Shown here in pieces: positions 37,118 to 45,374 of a stretch of 60,276 nucleotides of DNA. The notes beneath the pieces were generated by a model. That model made no database searches. It worked only from the letters and a program-made list of their open reading frames with translations, and was not told the origin of the DNA. The position numbers and the translations under genes were made by a program. Numbering within the stretch: the first letter of the stretch is position 1; the number at the start of each line of letters is the position of its first letter. The DNA is from Candidatus Aminicenantota bacterium (GTDB lineage Bacteria; Acidobacteriota; Aminicenantia; UBA2199), in contig JAPKZK010000183.1 of the NCBI GenBank assembly GCA_026393835.1, positions 1-60,276 of the forward strand, in the 5' to 3' direction.

Positions 37118-40100
37118 ATGGTAAAAAGAAAAAATAATCCTTGGCAAGTAATCATGGTTTATATGATTATGGTGTTGTGTGGTGTGTTTTCATTAAACCT
37201 TCCCGGGGAATCCGGCGATAAATGGGTTTCTGTCAGCAGCGCCGGGTCGCATTCAAAGGAAGGAACCCCGGGATTGCAGGTGGTGCGGTCGGATCAGGGA
37301 AATCTTTCGATGGTAATGAGAACCGACGGCTTCTTTTCCTCTGAACGGACAGAAAATGGCCGGGTCTATACGACTTTGCAGATGGGGAAATATAACAGCG
37401 ATATGAAACCGGGTTCCCCCTATCTACCGGCGGTCAGACAATATATCTATATCCCCGCCGGGAAAACCGCGCGTCTTAAAGTCAACCCCGGCCCACCGGT
37501 CACGTTTCATAACTACACGATTTACCCGGTTCAACAACCCGACAGCGACTTAAAAATCGGCGTGGAACCCTCTTTTTATTATGATGACGCTGTTTATAAT
37601 GCGGACCGCTTATTCCCTTCGGAACTTGTTTCCCTGGGAGAAACGGAAAGCGTCCGCGGTCACCAAATCGCTTTGCTGCATATTTGTCCATTCCACTATA
37701 ACCCGGCGCGGAAAGTCTTGTATGTGTACCCGGATATGGAAGTACAGGTGACTTTTACCGGCGAGAACCGGGCAGTCAGTTCACGGCTGCGCTCTTCCCC
37801 ATTCGATTCGTTTATCCGGGGGATTGTACTGAATCCCGGCGCAGCCGGTAAAAAAGAACCGGCGGCAATCAGCACCGACAGCGAGGGCGCGGATTTTCTC
37901 ATTATTACAGCGCCGGAATTCCTGGCCGCGGCCAACGCCCTGCACGACCACAAAGAAAGCCTGGGCATCGATACGGTTGTTAAAACCACCATCGATACCG
38001 GGATAACAAGCCCCGCTATTAAAAATTATATCCAGGATGCTTACGACAACTGGTCGCCGGCGACTTCCTATGTGCTGCTGCTGGGGGATGTGGTGTATAT
38101 CCCGGTCCATTACCGGACATTGGACCCCGCCAATACTTATTACACCATCGGAACCGATCTTTATTACGCCTGCGTCGATGGCCAGGATTACCAACCGGAT
38201 ATCTTTTTAGGCCGCATTTCCGTAGATACCCTTTCCGAAGCGCAAACAGTGGTTCAAAAAATTATTAATTATGAGAACAACCCCCCGTCATTGGCGACAT
38301 TTTACGCCAATGCGGCAGTGGTTGCCTATTTTAAAGACTATTACGAAGACGGCTTTGAAGACAATAGGAATGTAAAAACAGCCGAGGAGATCAGGGATTT
38401 TTTAGCGACCCGGGGTTACAATGTCGAACGTATTTATCTCGGGGACACTTATTGGAGCAATCCCAGCTATTATAATAATGACTATTATGGAAACGGCGGG
38501 CCCCTGCCCCCGGATTTGTTGTTTTCGAACGGGTTTTCCTGGGATGGAGATACCGGGAAAATAATTTCGGCTTTCAATTCCGGTGTGTCCCTCATGATAT
38601 TCCGGGGCGATGCCGAAGAATTGGGATGGCGAAACCCGGAGTTTAGTGAAAACGATATCGCCACTTTAAACAACGGCGGATTGCTGCCGGTGGTATTTAG
38701 TAATAGCTCTGAATCCGGTTATTTCGACGCTGAAACGGATGATCACTATAATAGTTTTGATAGTTTCTGCGAAATACTGTTAAGGAAAGCGAATGGGGGC
38801 GCCGCGGCCGTCATCGGCCCCTCGCGGTCAGATTATGACGGGTACAAGGATTTTATGGATGAAGGTTTTATCGATTCGGTCTGGCCGGATTTTCTCCCGG
38901 CGGTTCCCAACCCGGACGGGGCATCGCCGCGCCTGGGCCCCATGCTAAATCACGGTAAAATCGCCATGGATATCCTGTGGGGCGACCCCCGGGGATTCCG
39001 GAAAGCGGAATATGAGATGGTTCACCTGTTTGGCGACCCCACCATGGCGCTGTGGACGCAACAGCCCGGTTCCATTGGTACACAAACGGTTAAAATTCAA
39101 TCCGATCCCGGGTTTGGAATTCCCATTTCCGTCAGTCAAAAGGATATAAATGGAAATGGAGATGGCGCTACCTTTTTTACCCGCACCTATCCCACAGGAA
39201 CAGCCGTCACGGTAACGGCGCCGGCCACATTTTACGGCGGCAGTTTCGTGAAATGGATGGTGGCCGGGGTCATCGTTGAAAACACATCGATCGAACTGAC
39301 CATGGATCGCTATCACCAGGCCATTGTCTATTATTCGGACGAAAAAACATTGAATGTAAAATCATTCCCGGTCAACGGCGTCCCGATTACGGTCACCCCG
39401 GACGACAATACGGGCAGTGGAAATGGCAATACAAATTTTTCCAGGTATTATAACACCGGCGTCGAAGTCACTTTAACCGCCCCGGTGGGTTTCAGCGGGA
39501 GATATTTTGTACGGTGGCGCGTGGATGGCGTTGACGGCGTCCCGGACGCGAATCGGACCATCCATGTCGCCATGGACGCCGGTCATACGGTTTCCGCGGA
39601 ATTTACGATTTTGTCCGTGGATAAAAAAGTATTGATTATAGATAAAGACCTAACCACCACCAACGGACAAAAAATAAAAACCGCCATCGAAGCCAATGGA
39701 TTTAATACGGAATATTCACCATTTTTTACACCCCCGGAGATTTCCTTCCAGTTATACCCTGCTGTCTTTGTGACCGGGGGTTCCCTGACTCTTGCGGAAT
39801 GCGCCAGGTTTACTAAATACCTGGACAGCGGCGGGAATCTTTATATCGAAAATTTATCATACCCTAACTCCTATTTCCAGGAATTCCTTAAGTCCCGTTT
39901 TGGAATCGAAGATGCATGGGGATCATCGGATATCACCCGGCTTACCGGTATGCCGGGGACATTTACCGACGGGTTTGATTTTACTTTCCCGGTAGATACT
40001 TTTTATACTGCCAGGCTCGACTGGGTGGATGAAGTAACCGGCACTTTGGTTATATGGGACAGCCTACTTTACTCCTACACTTACCATGCCGGGGTGGCGC

Positions 40101-43100
40101 GGGACGCAAATACCTTTAAAACCATCGGCGTCGGGTTTAACTTCGGCGACATTCCCCAAAACAACCGAACAGCGGTTATGAAAAAATACCTGGATTTCTT
40201 CATACCCCAGTCACCGGTGGTTCGAACGATTCAAATCACTTCCCCCAATGGCGGGGAAAACCTTGCCCTCGGTGCAGTCCATGCCGTCGGCTGGAACGCC
40301 GCCAATATATCCAGCCCATTAAAAATCTCATTATGGAAAGATGGTCTGCCGGTGGGAGTTATTGCGGATCAAATCGATCCGGGCAGAAGCCAATACAAAT
40401 GGAAGGTAGGTAATTACGCAGGGGGAACAGCTTCACCGGGCGCCGGCTACGCAATAAAGGTTGAAGAGATGGGAACCGGGATTTGCGATTTGAGTAACGC
40501 CGCATTTACGATTTCCGCTGCACCTTCGCTTCATGTCACGTCCCCCAACGGTGGAGAAAATCTCACGTCCGGCGCGGCCCACACGATAACCTGGAATTCC
40601 TCCAATGTCAGCGGGACATTAAAAATAACCTTATGGAAAAATGGAACCCAGGTGGGCGTTGTCGCGGATGGGCTCAATCCATCCCCGGGTACTTACCCCT
40701 GGACGGTGGGCAATTACAGTGGGGGGACCGCCTCGCCGGGCGCGGGTTTTAAAATAAAAATAGAAGAGAATGGAAGCGCGGTTTCCGATATGAGCGACGG
40801 CCCCTTTACCATATTACCCATCCCCACTATCACCGTCGCCTGTCCCAACGACGACGAATCTTTATTAACCGGGACAATTCTCCCGATAACCTGGAATGCG
40901 GCCAACGTGACCGGCGCTTTGAAAATCACTTTATGGAAAGATGGGGCGTTGGTAGGGATTATTGCCCATGGTATCGATTCGTTCAAAAGGCAATATGCCT
41001 GGACGGTAGGCGTTTATGAGGGTGGCGTTGCCCCGCCGGGCGGGGGCTATAAAGTAAAGATAGAAGAAACTAAAACCGGCGTCTCCGATGACAGCGACCA
41101 GGCGTTTTCCATTGCCGGGCCCCCGTCCCTTATTGTTACATCCCCCAACGGCGGTGATAACCTCAGTCTCGGCGCAACCCACAATATCACCTGGGAATCC
41201 TCCAATATAAGCGGGACATTGAAAATTTCCCTTTTGAAAAACGGCTCACTTGTGGGAGTTATCGCCGACAATATAAACCCGGGGGATACCTCTTACGCCT
41301 GGACCGTGGGTAATTACTCCGGGGGAAAAGCATATGCAGATACGGGCTATAAAGTAAAGATAGAAGAGAATGGCTCTTCTGCCGTTGATTCCAGCGATAA
41401 GCCGTTTACTATTTCGGACGAATCCATAACCGTTGTTTCTCCCAATGGCGACGAAAACCTCACCATCGGCAAAACCCATCTGATAACCTGGACAGCTTCC
41501 GGCGTGAAAGGATCATTGAAAATCAGCCTATGGAAGAATGATGCGCAGGTAGGCGTTATTGCCGGTAAAGTCGATCAATCCCGGAATTCTTTCCTGTGGA
41601 CCGTGGGGAATTATGCCGGAGGAACAGCGCCGGCAGGCACAGGCTATGAGGTTAAAATCGAAGATGAAGCGACGTCATGTTCCGATATCAGCAACGATTT
41701 TTTTACACTGTCAGATCCTCCTTCCATCACAGTCACATCCCCCAACGGCGATGAAAACCTGATCAATGGATCGACGCATCTTATCACCTGGAACTCCGTT
41801 AATATTAGCGGGACATTGAAAATAACGTTATGGGGCCACGATTCCTTTTATGTAGTAATTGCCGATAATATAAACCCGGCGGTGACATCGTACCCATGGA
41901 CTGTCAATAGCTTTTTCGGCGATGTGTTTAAAATAAAGATAGAAGAAAATGGGACGACTGTCTCCGATATGAGCGACGGCGGTTTTACAATTTCTTATGC
42001 ACCCTTAATATCGTCGATAGCTATATTCGATTCCCCGGTGTATAATAATTTTTTCCTGGGTCAAACATATGAGATATATTGGAGTTCCAATAATATTAAG
42101 AGGCCGGTGAAAATTACCTTATGGAAAGATGGCGTATCGGTCGGAACCATTGCCGATTATTTAGATCCGAAAGTACATTCTTACTATTGGAAAATGGGTG
42201 ACTATGTCGGGGGAACCGCCGGACCCGGGACCGGGTATAAAGTGAAAATCGAAGAACATGATACCGGTGTTTCCGGTATCATAGACGATCCTTTTACTAT
42301 TTTACCTATCCCCGCCATCATTGTCACTTCCCCGGTGGGGGGCGAAGTACTGACAAAGGGAACCACCTTTAATATCACCTGGAAAGCGTCCAATGTTCCC
42401 TGGACATTAAATATAAGATTATTAAAAAATAATGAATTCCGGGGGACTATCGCATCCTATATAGGCCCTGGAGTAACGTCATACCAATGGACAGTGGGGA
42501 ATTCAAGTTACGGTTTTGCCCCGGAGGGATCGGGTTATCAAGTAGAGGTAGGCGTCGATGATACGAATTTTTCCGGCAAGAGCAACCCTTACTTTGCGAT
42601 TTATTATCCACCGTCGATAACGATTACCTCTCCAAACGGCGGCGAAGGATGGGGATTAGACGATGTTAAAGATATATCCTGGGGGGTGATGAAAGTAAGC
42701 GGTACGTTGAAATTCACTTTATGGCAGGACAGCGTATTGGTTGGCGTTATCGCGGATGGGGTAAATCCCACGGCCGATAATTACTCGTGGTCGGTAGGAA
42801 GCTATATCGGCGGCAAAGTGTCCCCGGGCGCGGGATATCGAATAAAGATAGAAGAAAATGGTTCGACTGTGTCCGATATGAGTAATGCGCCCTTTGAAAT
42901 AACCCCGGCGCATACCATCCGGGTCATTTCCCCCAACGGCGGTGAGAATTTCCAGGTAGGAACAACCCAAACGATCACATGGACATCCGCCAACGTGACC
43001 AATCATCTGTACATCTATTTATGGAGAGATGATTCGGAATGGACATCCATCGACTATGTAGACCCGGAGGAAACCTCTTACCAATGGTTCGTGGACGAAG

Positions 43101-43486
43101 AAGTGGGCGAAGGGTATAAAATAAAAATCGAAGAAGAAGGGACAGCCTATTCCGATTTGAGTGATAACTGGTTTACCATTACCGGCGCGTATTCGTTAAG
43201 GGTTACCTCGCCCAATGGCGGCGAGCTGTGGGCGAAAAATACGGTTAAACAAATAACCTGGACATCCACCGGCCTGTATGGCCCCGTCAGAATATATTTA
43301 ACAAAGGAAGGTGAAAGTGACGAATATATCACTCAAGTGGCCGATGTAGCCGCGGGTTATTACAACTGGACCGTCGGCAGCCAGTATTATGGTGCAGGTT
43401 CGGGGTATAAAATAAAGATAGAAACAAACGTATCTCCGTATATTTACGACAAGAGCAATAATCCCTTTACGATTACCGATAACTGA
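37118..43486 (+). CDS. giant secreted gingipain-like (peptidase C25) protein with degenerate catalytic site and 11 C-terminal repeat domains
   Basis: 2122 residues with an N-terminal signal segment (about 10-28). A C25-type propeptide and catalytic fold span about 50-650 (DFLIITAPEFL, YVLLLGDVVYIP, PDIFLGRIS, the LFGDPTMALW end). Where gingipains have the catalytic His (YTGHGSE) this protein has FRGDAEE with Asp498, and where they have the catalytic Cys pair it has FSNSSESGYFD with Ser530-Ser531. Proteolysis is thus not expected. Then come two FPVNGVPITV-type modules (about 655-840), a ThuA/glutamine-amidotransferase-like region (about 842-1030) and eleven repeats of about 85-95 residues, most opening SPNGGEN and containing LKISLWKDG..VG.IAD and W.VGNY.GG. 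Such repeats occur in cell-surface adhesive proteins. Confidence 0.9.
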   Translation: MVKRKNNPWQVIMVYMIMVLCGVFSLNLPGESGDKWVSVSSAGSHSKEGTPGLQVVRSDQGNLSMVMRTDGFFSSERTENGRVYTTLQMGKYNSDMKPGSPYLPAVRQYIYIPAGKTARLKVNPGPPVTFHNYTIYPVQQPDSDLKIGVEPSFYYDDAVYNADRLFPSELVSLGETESVRGHQIALLHICPFHYNPARKVLYVYPDMEVQVTFTGENRAVSSRLRSSPFDSFIRGIVLNPGAAGKKEPAAISTDSEGADFLIITAPEFLAAANALHDHKESLGIDTVVKTTIDTGITSPAIKNYIQDAYDNWSPATSYVLLLGDVVYIPVHYRTLDPANTYYTIGTDLYYACVDGQDYQPDIFLGRISVDTLSEAQTVVQKIINYENNPPSLATFYANAAVVAYFKDYYEDGFEDNRNVKTAEEIRDFLATRGYNVERIYLGDTYWSNPSYYNNDYYGNGGPLPPDLLFSNGFSWDGDTGKIISAFNSGVSLMIFRGDAEELGWRNPEFSENDIATLNNGGLLPVVFSNSSESGYFDAETDDHYNSFDSFCEILLRKANGGAAAVIGPSRSDYDGYKDFMDEGFIDSVWPDFLPAVPNPDGASPRLGPMLNHGKIAMDILWGDPRGFRKAEYEMVHLFGDPTMALWTQQPGSIGTQTVKIQSDPGFGIPISVSQKDINGNGDGATFFTRTYPTGTAVTVTAPATFYGGSFVKWMVAGVIVENTSIELTMDRYHQAIVYYSDEKTLNVKSFPVNGVPITVTPDDNTGSGNGNTNFSRYYNTGVEVTLTAPVGFSGRYFVRWRVDGVDGVPDANRTIHVAMDAGHTVSAEFTILSVDKKVLIIDKDLTTTNGQKIKTAIEANGFNTEYSPFFTPPEISFQLYPAVFVTGGSLTLAECARFTKYLDSGGNLYIENLSYPNSYFQEFLKSRFGIEDAWGSSDITRLTGMPGTFTDGFDFTFPVDTFYTARLDWVDEVTGTLVIWDSLLYSYTYHAGVARDANTFKTIGVGFNFGDIPQNNRTAVMKKYLDFFIPQSPVVRTIQITSPNGGENLALGAVHAVGWNAANISSPLKISLWKDGLPVGVIADQIDPGRSQYKWKVGNYAGGTASPGAGYAIKVEEMGTGICDLSNAAFTISAAPSLHVTSPNGGENLTSGAAHTITWNSSNVSGTLKITLWKNGTQVGVVADGLNPSPGTYPWTVGNYSGGTASPGAGFKIKIEENGSAVSDMSDGPFTILPIPTITVACPNDDESLLTGTILPITWNAANVTGALKITLWKDGALVGIIAHGIDSFKRQYAWTVGVYEGGVAPPGGGYKVKIEETKTGVSDDSDQAFSIAGPPSLIVTSPNGGDNLSLGATHNITWESSNISGTLKISLLKNGSLVGVIADNINPGDTSYAWTVGNYSGGKAYADTGYKVKIEENGSSAVDSSDKPFTISDESITVVSPNGDENLTIGKTHLITWTASGVKGSLKISLWKNDAQVGVIAGKVDQSRNSFLWTVGNYAGGTAPAGTGYEVKIEDEATSCSDISNDFFTLSDPPSITVTSPNGDENLINGSTHLITWNSVNISGTLKITLWGHDSFYVVIADNINPAVTSYPWTVNSFFGDVFKIKIEENGTTVSDMSDGGFTISYAPLISSIAIFDSPVYNNFFLGQTYEIYWSSNNIKRPVKITLWKDGVSVGTIADYLDPKVHSYYWKMGDYVGGTAGPGTGYKVKIEEHDTGVSGIIDDPFTILPIPAIIVTSPVGGEVLTKGTTFNITWKASNVPWTLNIRLLKNNEFRGTIASYIGPGVTSYQWTVGNSSYGFAPEGSGYQVEVGVDDTNFSGKSNPYFAIYYPPSITITSPNGGEGWGLDDVKDISWGVMKVSGTLKFTLWQDSVLVGVIADGVNPTADNYSWSVGSYIGGKVSPGAGYRIKIEENGSTVSDMSNAPFEITPAHTIRVISPNGGENFQVGTTQTITWTSANVTNHLYIYLWRDDSEWTSIDYVDPEETSYQWFVDEEVGEGYKIKIEEEGTAYSDLSDNWFTITGAYSLRVTSPNGGELWAKNTVKQITWTSTGLYGPVRIYLTKEGESDEYITQVADVAAGYYNWTVGSQYYGAGSGYKIKIETNVSPYIYDKSNNPFTITDN
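40225..43486 (+). repeat. eleven tandem SPNGGEN-type domain repeats inside the C25-like gene
   Basis: The units begin near ITSPNGGENLALG (about residue 1036), VTSPNGGENLTSG, VACPNDDESLLTG, VTSPNGGDNLSLG, VVSPNGDENLTIG, VTSPNGDENLING, a diverged unit (FDSPVYNNFFLG), VTSPVGGEVLTKG, ITSPNGGEGWGLD, VISPNGGENFQVG and VTSPNGGELWAKN. They are about 255-285 bases each. Units 1-6 are most alike, while units 7, 8 and 11 have drifted. Confidence 0.85.
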
Positions 43487-43499
43487 AGGGAAAAGATAG

Positions 43500-44324
43500 A
43501 TGCCCACGGCCACCGGCAAAATGAGCGAGCTATTCTCAATCTTTATGGCGCTGCTTGCGTATTCCTGCATCTCCATTGGTTTTGTCCTGATGAAATTGGG
43601 CATCGGTTGGACCGGGTGGACAGGCAAACGAAACCGGACATTCTATCGATACCTGGCGTTGTGGCTTACCGGGTTTATTATCATGAATATATATGGGGTT
43701 CCCAGCGCCATTGCATTGAAACGGCTGCCCCCCCATATTGTCGCCGCTTTTGCCGGCTGGGGAATTGTGGTATTGGTCTTCTTATCCCATTTTCTTTTGA
43801 AAGAAAAAATCCATAAGACCGATTTCCTTTTTTCCCTGGCGATTGTGGCCGGGATATTCCTGCTTCATTTTTTTGAAAGACCGGCGCCCGATAATGTCAT
43901 CGATATTAGAGGTATAATCTTTCTCGGTTCGCTTCCCGTTATCCTTTTTATCCTGGGTTTTAGTAACCGGGTGTCCGCGAAGATGAAGACAGTGCTTTTC
44001 GCGTCGGTTTCAGGGATTTCAGCGGCGCTGCTGGTGGTATTTTTAAGGTTGTTGGTGCTTAAGTACCGTTATCAAATCGTTTTATATTTCGACTCCCCCT
44101 ATCTTTATCTCTATATCGGGTTTGCGCTGCTTTCATTTATTGCACTGCAAATGGCCATTAAAAATGGGGCCATGATGGTCATCGGGCCCGTGCAATATTC
44201 GGCGACCATACTCTATCCGCTCCCGGCGGCGTTTCTTATCTTCCACCGGGGTATCGGTCCGATTCAATTCCTGGCGTTAGGGGTGATTGTCTATTCGGTA
44301 GTCGCTATTTTGAAGAAACGGTGA
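43500..44324 (+). CDS. EamA/DMT-type integral membrane protein
   Basis: 274 residues with about nine hydrophobic helices. The two-fold pattern (helices before and after about residue 140, each half ending in a loop such as LPPHIVAAFAGWG or GPVQYSATILYPLP) is like the drug/metabolite transporter superfamily, where small-molecule exporters and many orphan proteins sit. No substrate can be named. It begins 13 bases after the C25-like gene with a GAAGGGA site and is probably co-transcribed. A second in-frame ATG at 43521 is a possible start. Confidence 0.72.
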   Translation: MPTATGKMSELFSIFMALLAYSCISIGFVLMKLGIGWTGWTGKRNRTFYRYLALWLTGFIIMNIYGVPSAIALKRLPPHIVAAFAGWGIVVLVFLSHFLLKEKIHKTDFLFSLAIVAGIFLLHFFERPAPDNVIDIRGIIFLGSLPVILFILGFSNRVSAKMKTVLFASVSGISAALLVVFLRLLVLKYRYQIVLYFDSPYLYLYIGFALLSFIALQMAIKNGAMMVIGPVQYSATILYPLPAAFLIFHRGIGPIQFLALGVIVYSVVAILKKR

Positions 44325-44371
44325 AGCGTTTAGTAACTGTAATGAAATAGTCCGAATAGTAAGTGCTTTAT

Positions 44372-44446
44372 CAAAAGCTTTGGGAAGTCAAGAAACCGCA
44401 CCCTCCAATAGGGCTTTCTCGAAAGGGTTTCTTGCCGCCGGAGGCA
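44372..44446 (-). repeat. dispersed palindromic element, copy D (inverted)
   Basis: Read on the minus strand it begins TGCCTCCGGCGGCAAGAAAC, identical over the first 13 bases to the left part of copy C, has CCCTTTCGAGAAAGCCC in the middle and GGTTTCTTGACTTCCC with the AAAGCTTTTGAT tail. The arms AAGAAACC and GGTTTCTT pair. It lies after the DMT gene. Confidence 0.8.
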
Positions 44447-44501
44447 ATACGGGTAAACAACGGGATCGGCGCATTAAGACCATCTGTATGAACAATTTTG
44501 T

Positions 44502-44750
44502 TTACCTGGTGCTGGCATTCAAAATAGTGAGTCCCACAATGGCATTTCCGTCTTTTCTTATTAAGATATCATCATCTGTTTCAATTGTGGTGGTTGCTCT
44601 CTGAGGTCTGCGAAAACTCATATATAAGACATCGGCCTCTTTATCATAATCCAACCAAAGATGCTGAGTTCTTAGTCTCATCATATCAGAGGCCATAACC
44701 ATGCATTTGCCAATAAATTCATTTTTATTCGAAGCTGCTATCTGCGCCAT
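44502..44750 (-). CDS. DUF2283-family small protein
   Basis: 82 residues. The C-terminal part carries the DUF2283 signature: LDYDKEADVLYMSFRRP, then TTIETDDDILIRKDGNAIVGLTILNAS. Members often lie next to a small nuclease-like gene, and this one overlaps the PBECR-like gene by 13 bases with its own GGAG site. A role as antitoxin or immunity partner is inferred from pairing, not shown. Confidence 0.85.
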   Translation of the reverse strand: MAQIAASNKNEFIGKCMVMASDMMRLRTQHLWLDYDKEADVLYMSFRRPQRATTTIETDDDILIRKDGNAIVGLTILNASTR

Positions 44751-45034
44751 ATTACTTCTCCTTTTGCTTTCTTGTCTAAAAAATAAGCAGTTATTATAAA
44801 GCCATCTTTTTTAGATACTTCTTTATAGATGGCGACCAGCCATTTTTTTTTACTGAAATTCTTCGTAGCTTTCAATGTTCCCTCGTTTCCGTGAATCACA
44901 AATTCAGGCTTTTCGATAGTTTCAAGCACATCATAAAAATGACTGGCCAGATCGTCATGGTTTTCAATGATATGGTACCACCTTTCATAGGTCAGGCGTA
45001 TGGGTACTCCATTGACAGAATATACGGTTTCCAT
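44738..45034 (-). CDS. PBECR/BECR-fold nuclease-like protein (possible toxin)
   Basis: 98 residues: YSVNGVPIRLTYERWYHIIENHDDL, ...VLETIEKPEFVIHG, LVAIYKEV and DGFIITAYFLDK. This is the pattern of small BECR-type (barnase/EndoU/colicin/RelE) nuclease-like proteins usually followed by DUF2283. Conserved Arg, Trp, His and the IxTAYF strand are visible. With the DUF2283 gene it forms a toxin-antitoxin-like pair. No strong ribosome site precedes the ATG. Confidence 0.75.
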   Translation of the reverse strand: METVYSVNGVPIRLTYERWYHIIENHDDLASHFYDVLETIEKPEFVIHGNEGTLKATKNFSKKKWLVAIYKEVSKKDGFIITAYFLDKKAKGEVIWRR

Positions 45035-45374
45035 TTATACACTCTAACTCAGTTTCAATCCTACTAAGCATCGCTTTATTGCACTAGAGAATACTTTTAC
45101 CACACTTATGGAATAAAATCAATTCTTTTTGAAAAAAATATTTTCTCCTCCCCTTAAAGTTATATTGTCCTTTTGCTGCCTGCAAACGGAAAGAATGTTG
45201 ACTTATACTTCCGGAAATAGTAATATTTATTACCGTAATAAAAATTACTATAACAGGGAACATGAAATTCAACGATTAACGGAAATCTCACGGAAAGCCG
45301 AAACAAAATCCCAGATGACCATTGTCCCGGATCGTATCTTTTTTCCGAAGCATAAAAGACCTCCCTTGCCCGGT
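45035..45374. other. intergenic region
   Basis: AT-rich sequence between the PBECR gene and the 3' end of the lamin-tail gene. Short overlapping frames occur on both strands (45129-45383 plus, 45160-45378 minus) without ribosome sites or recognisable families. I see no repeat or terminator of note. Confidence 0.4.
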
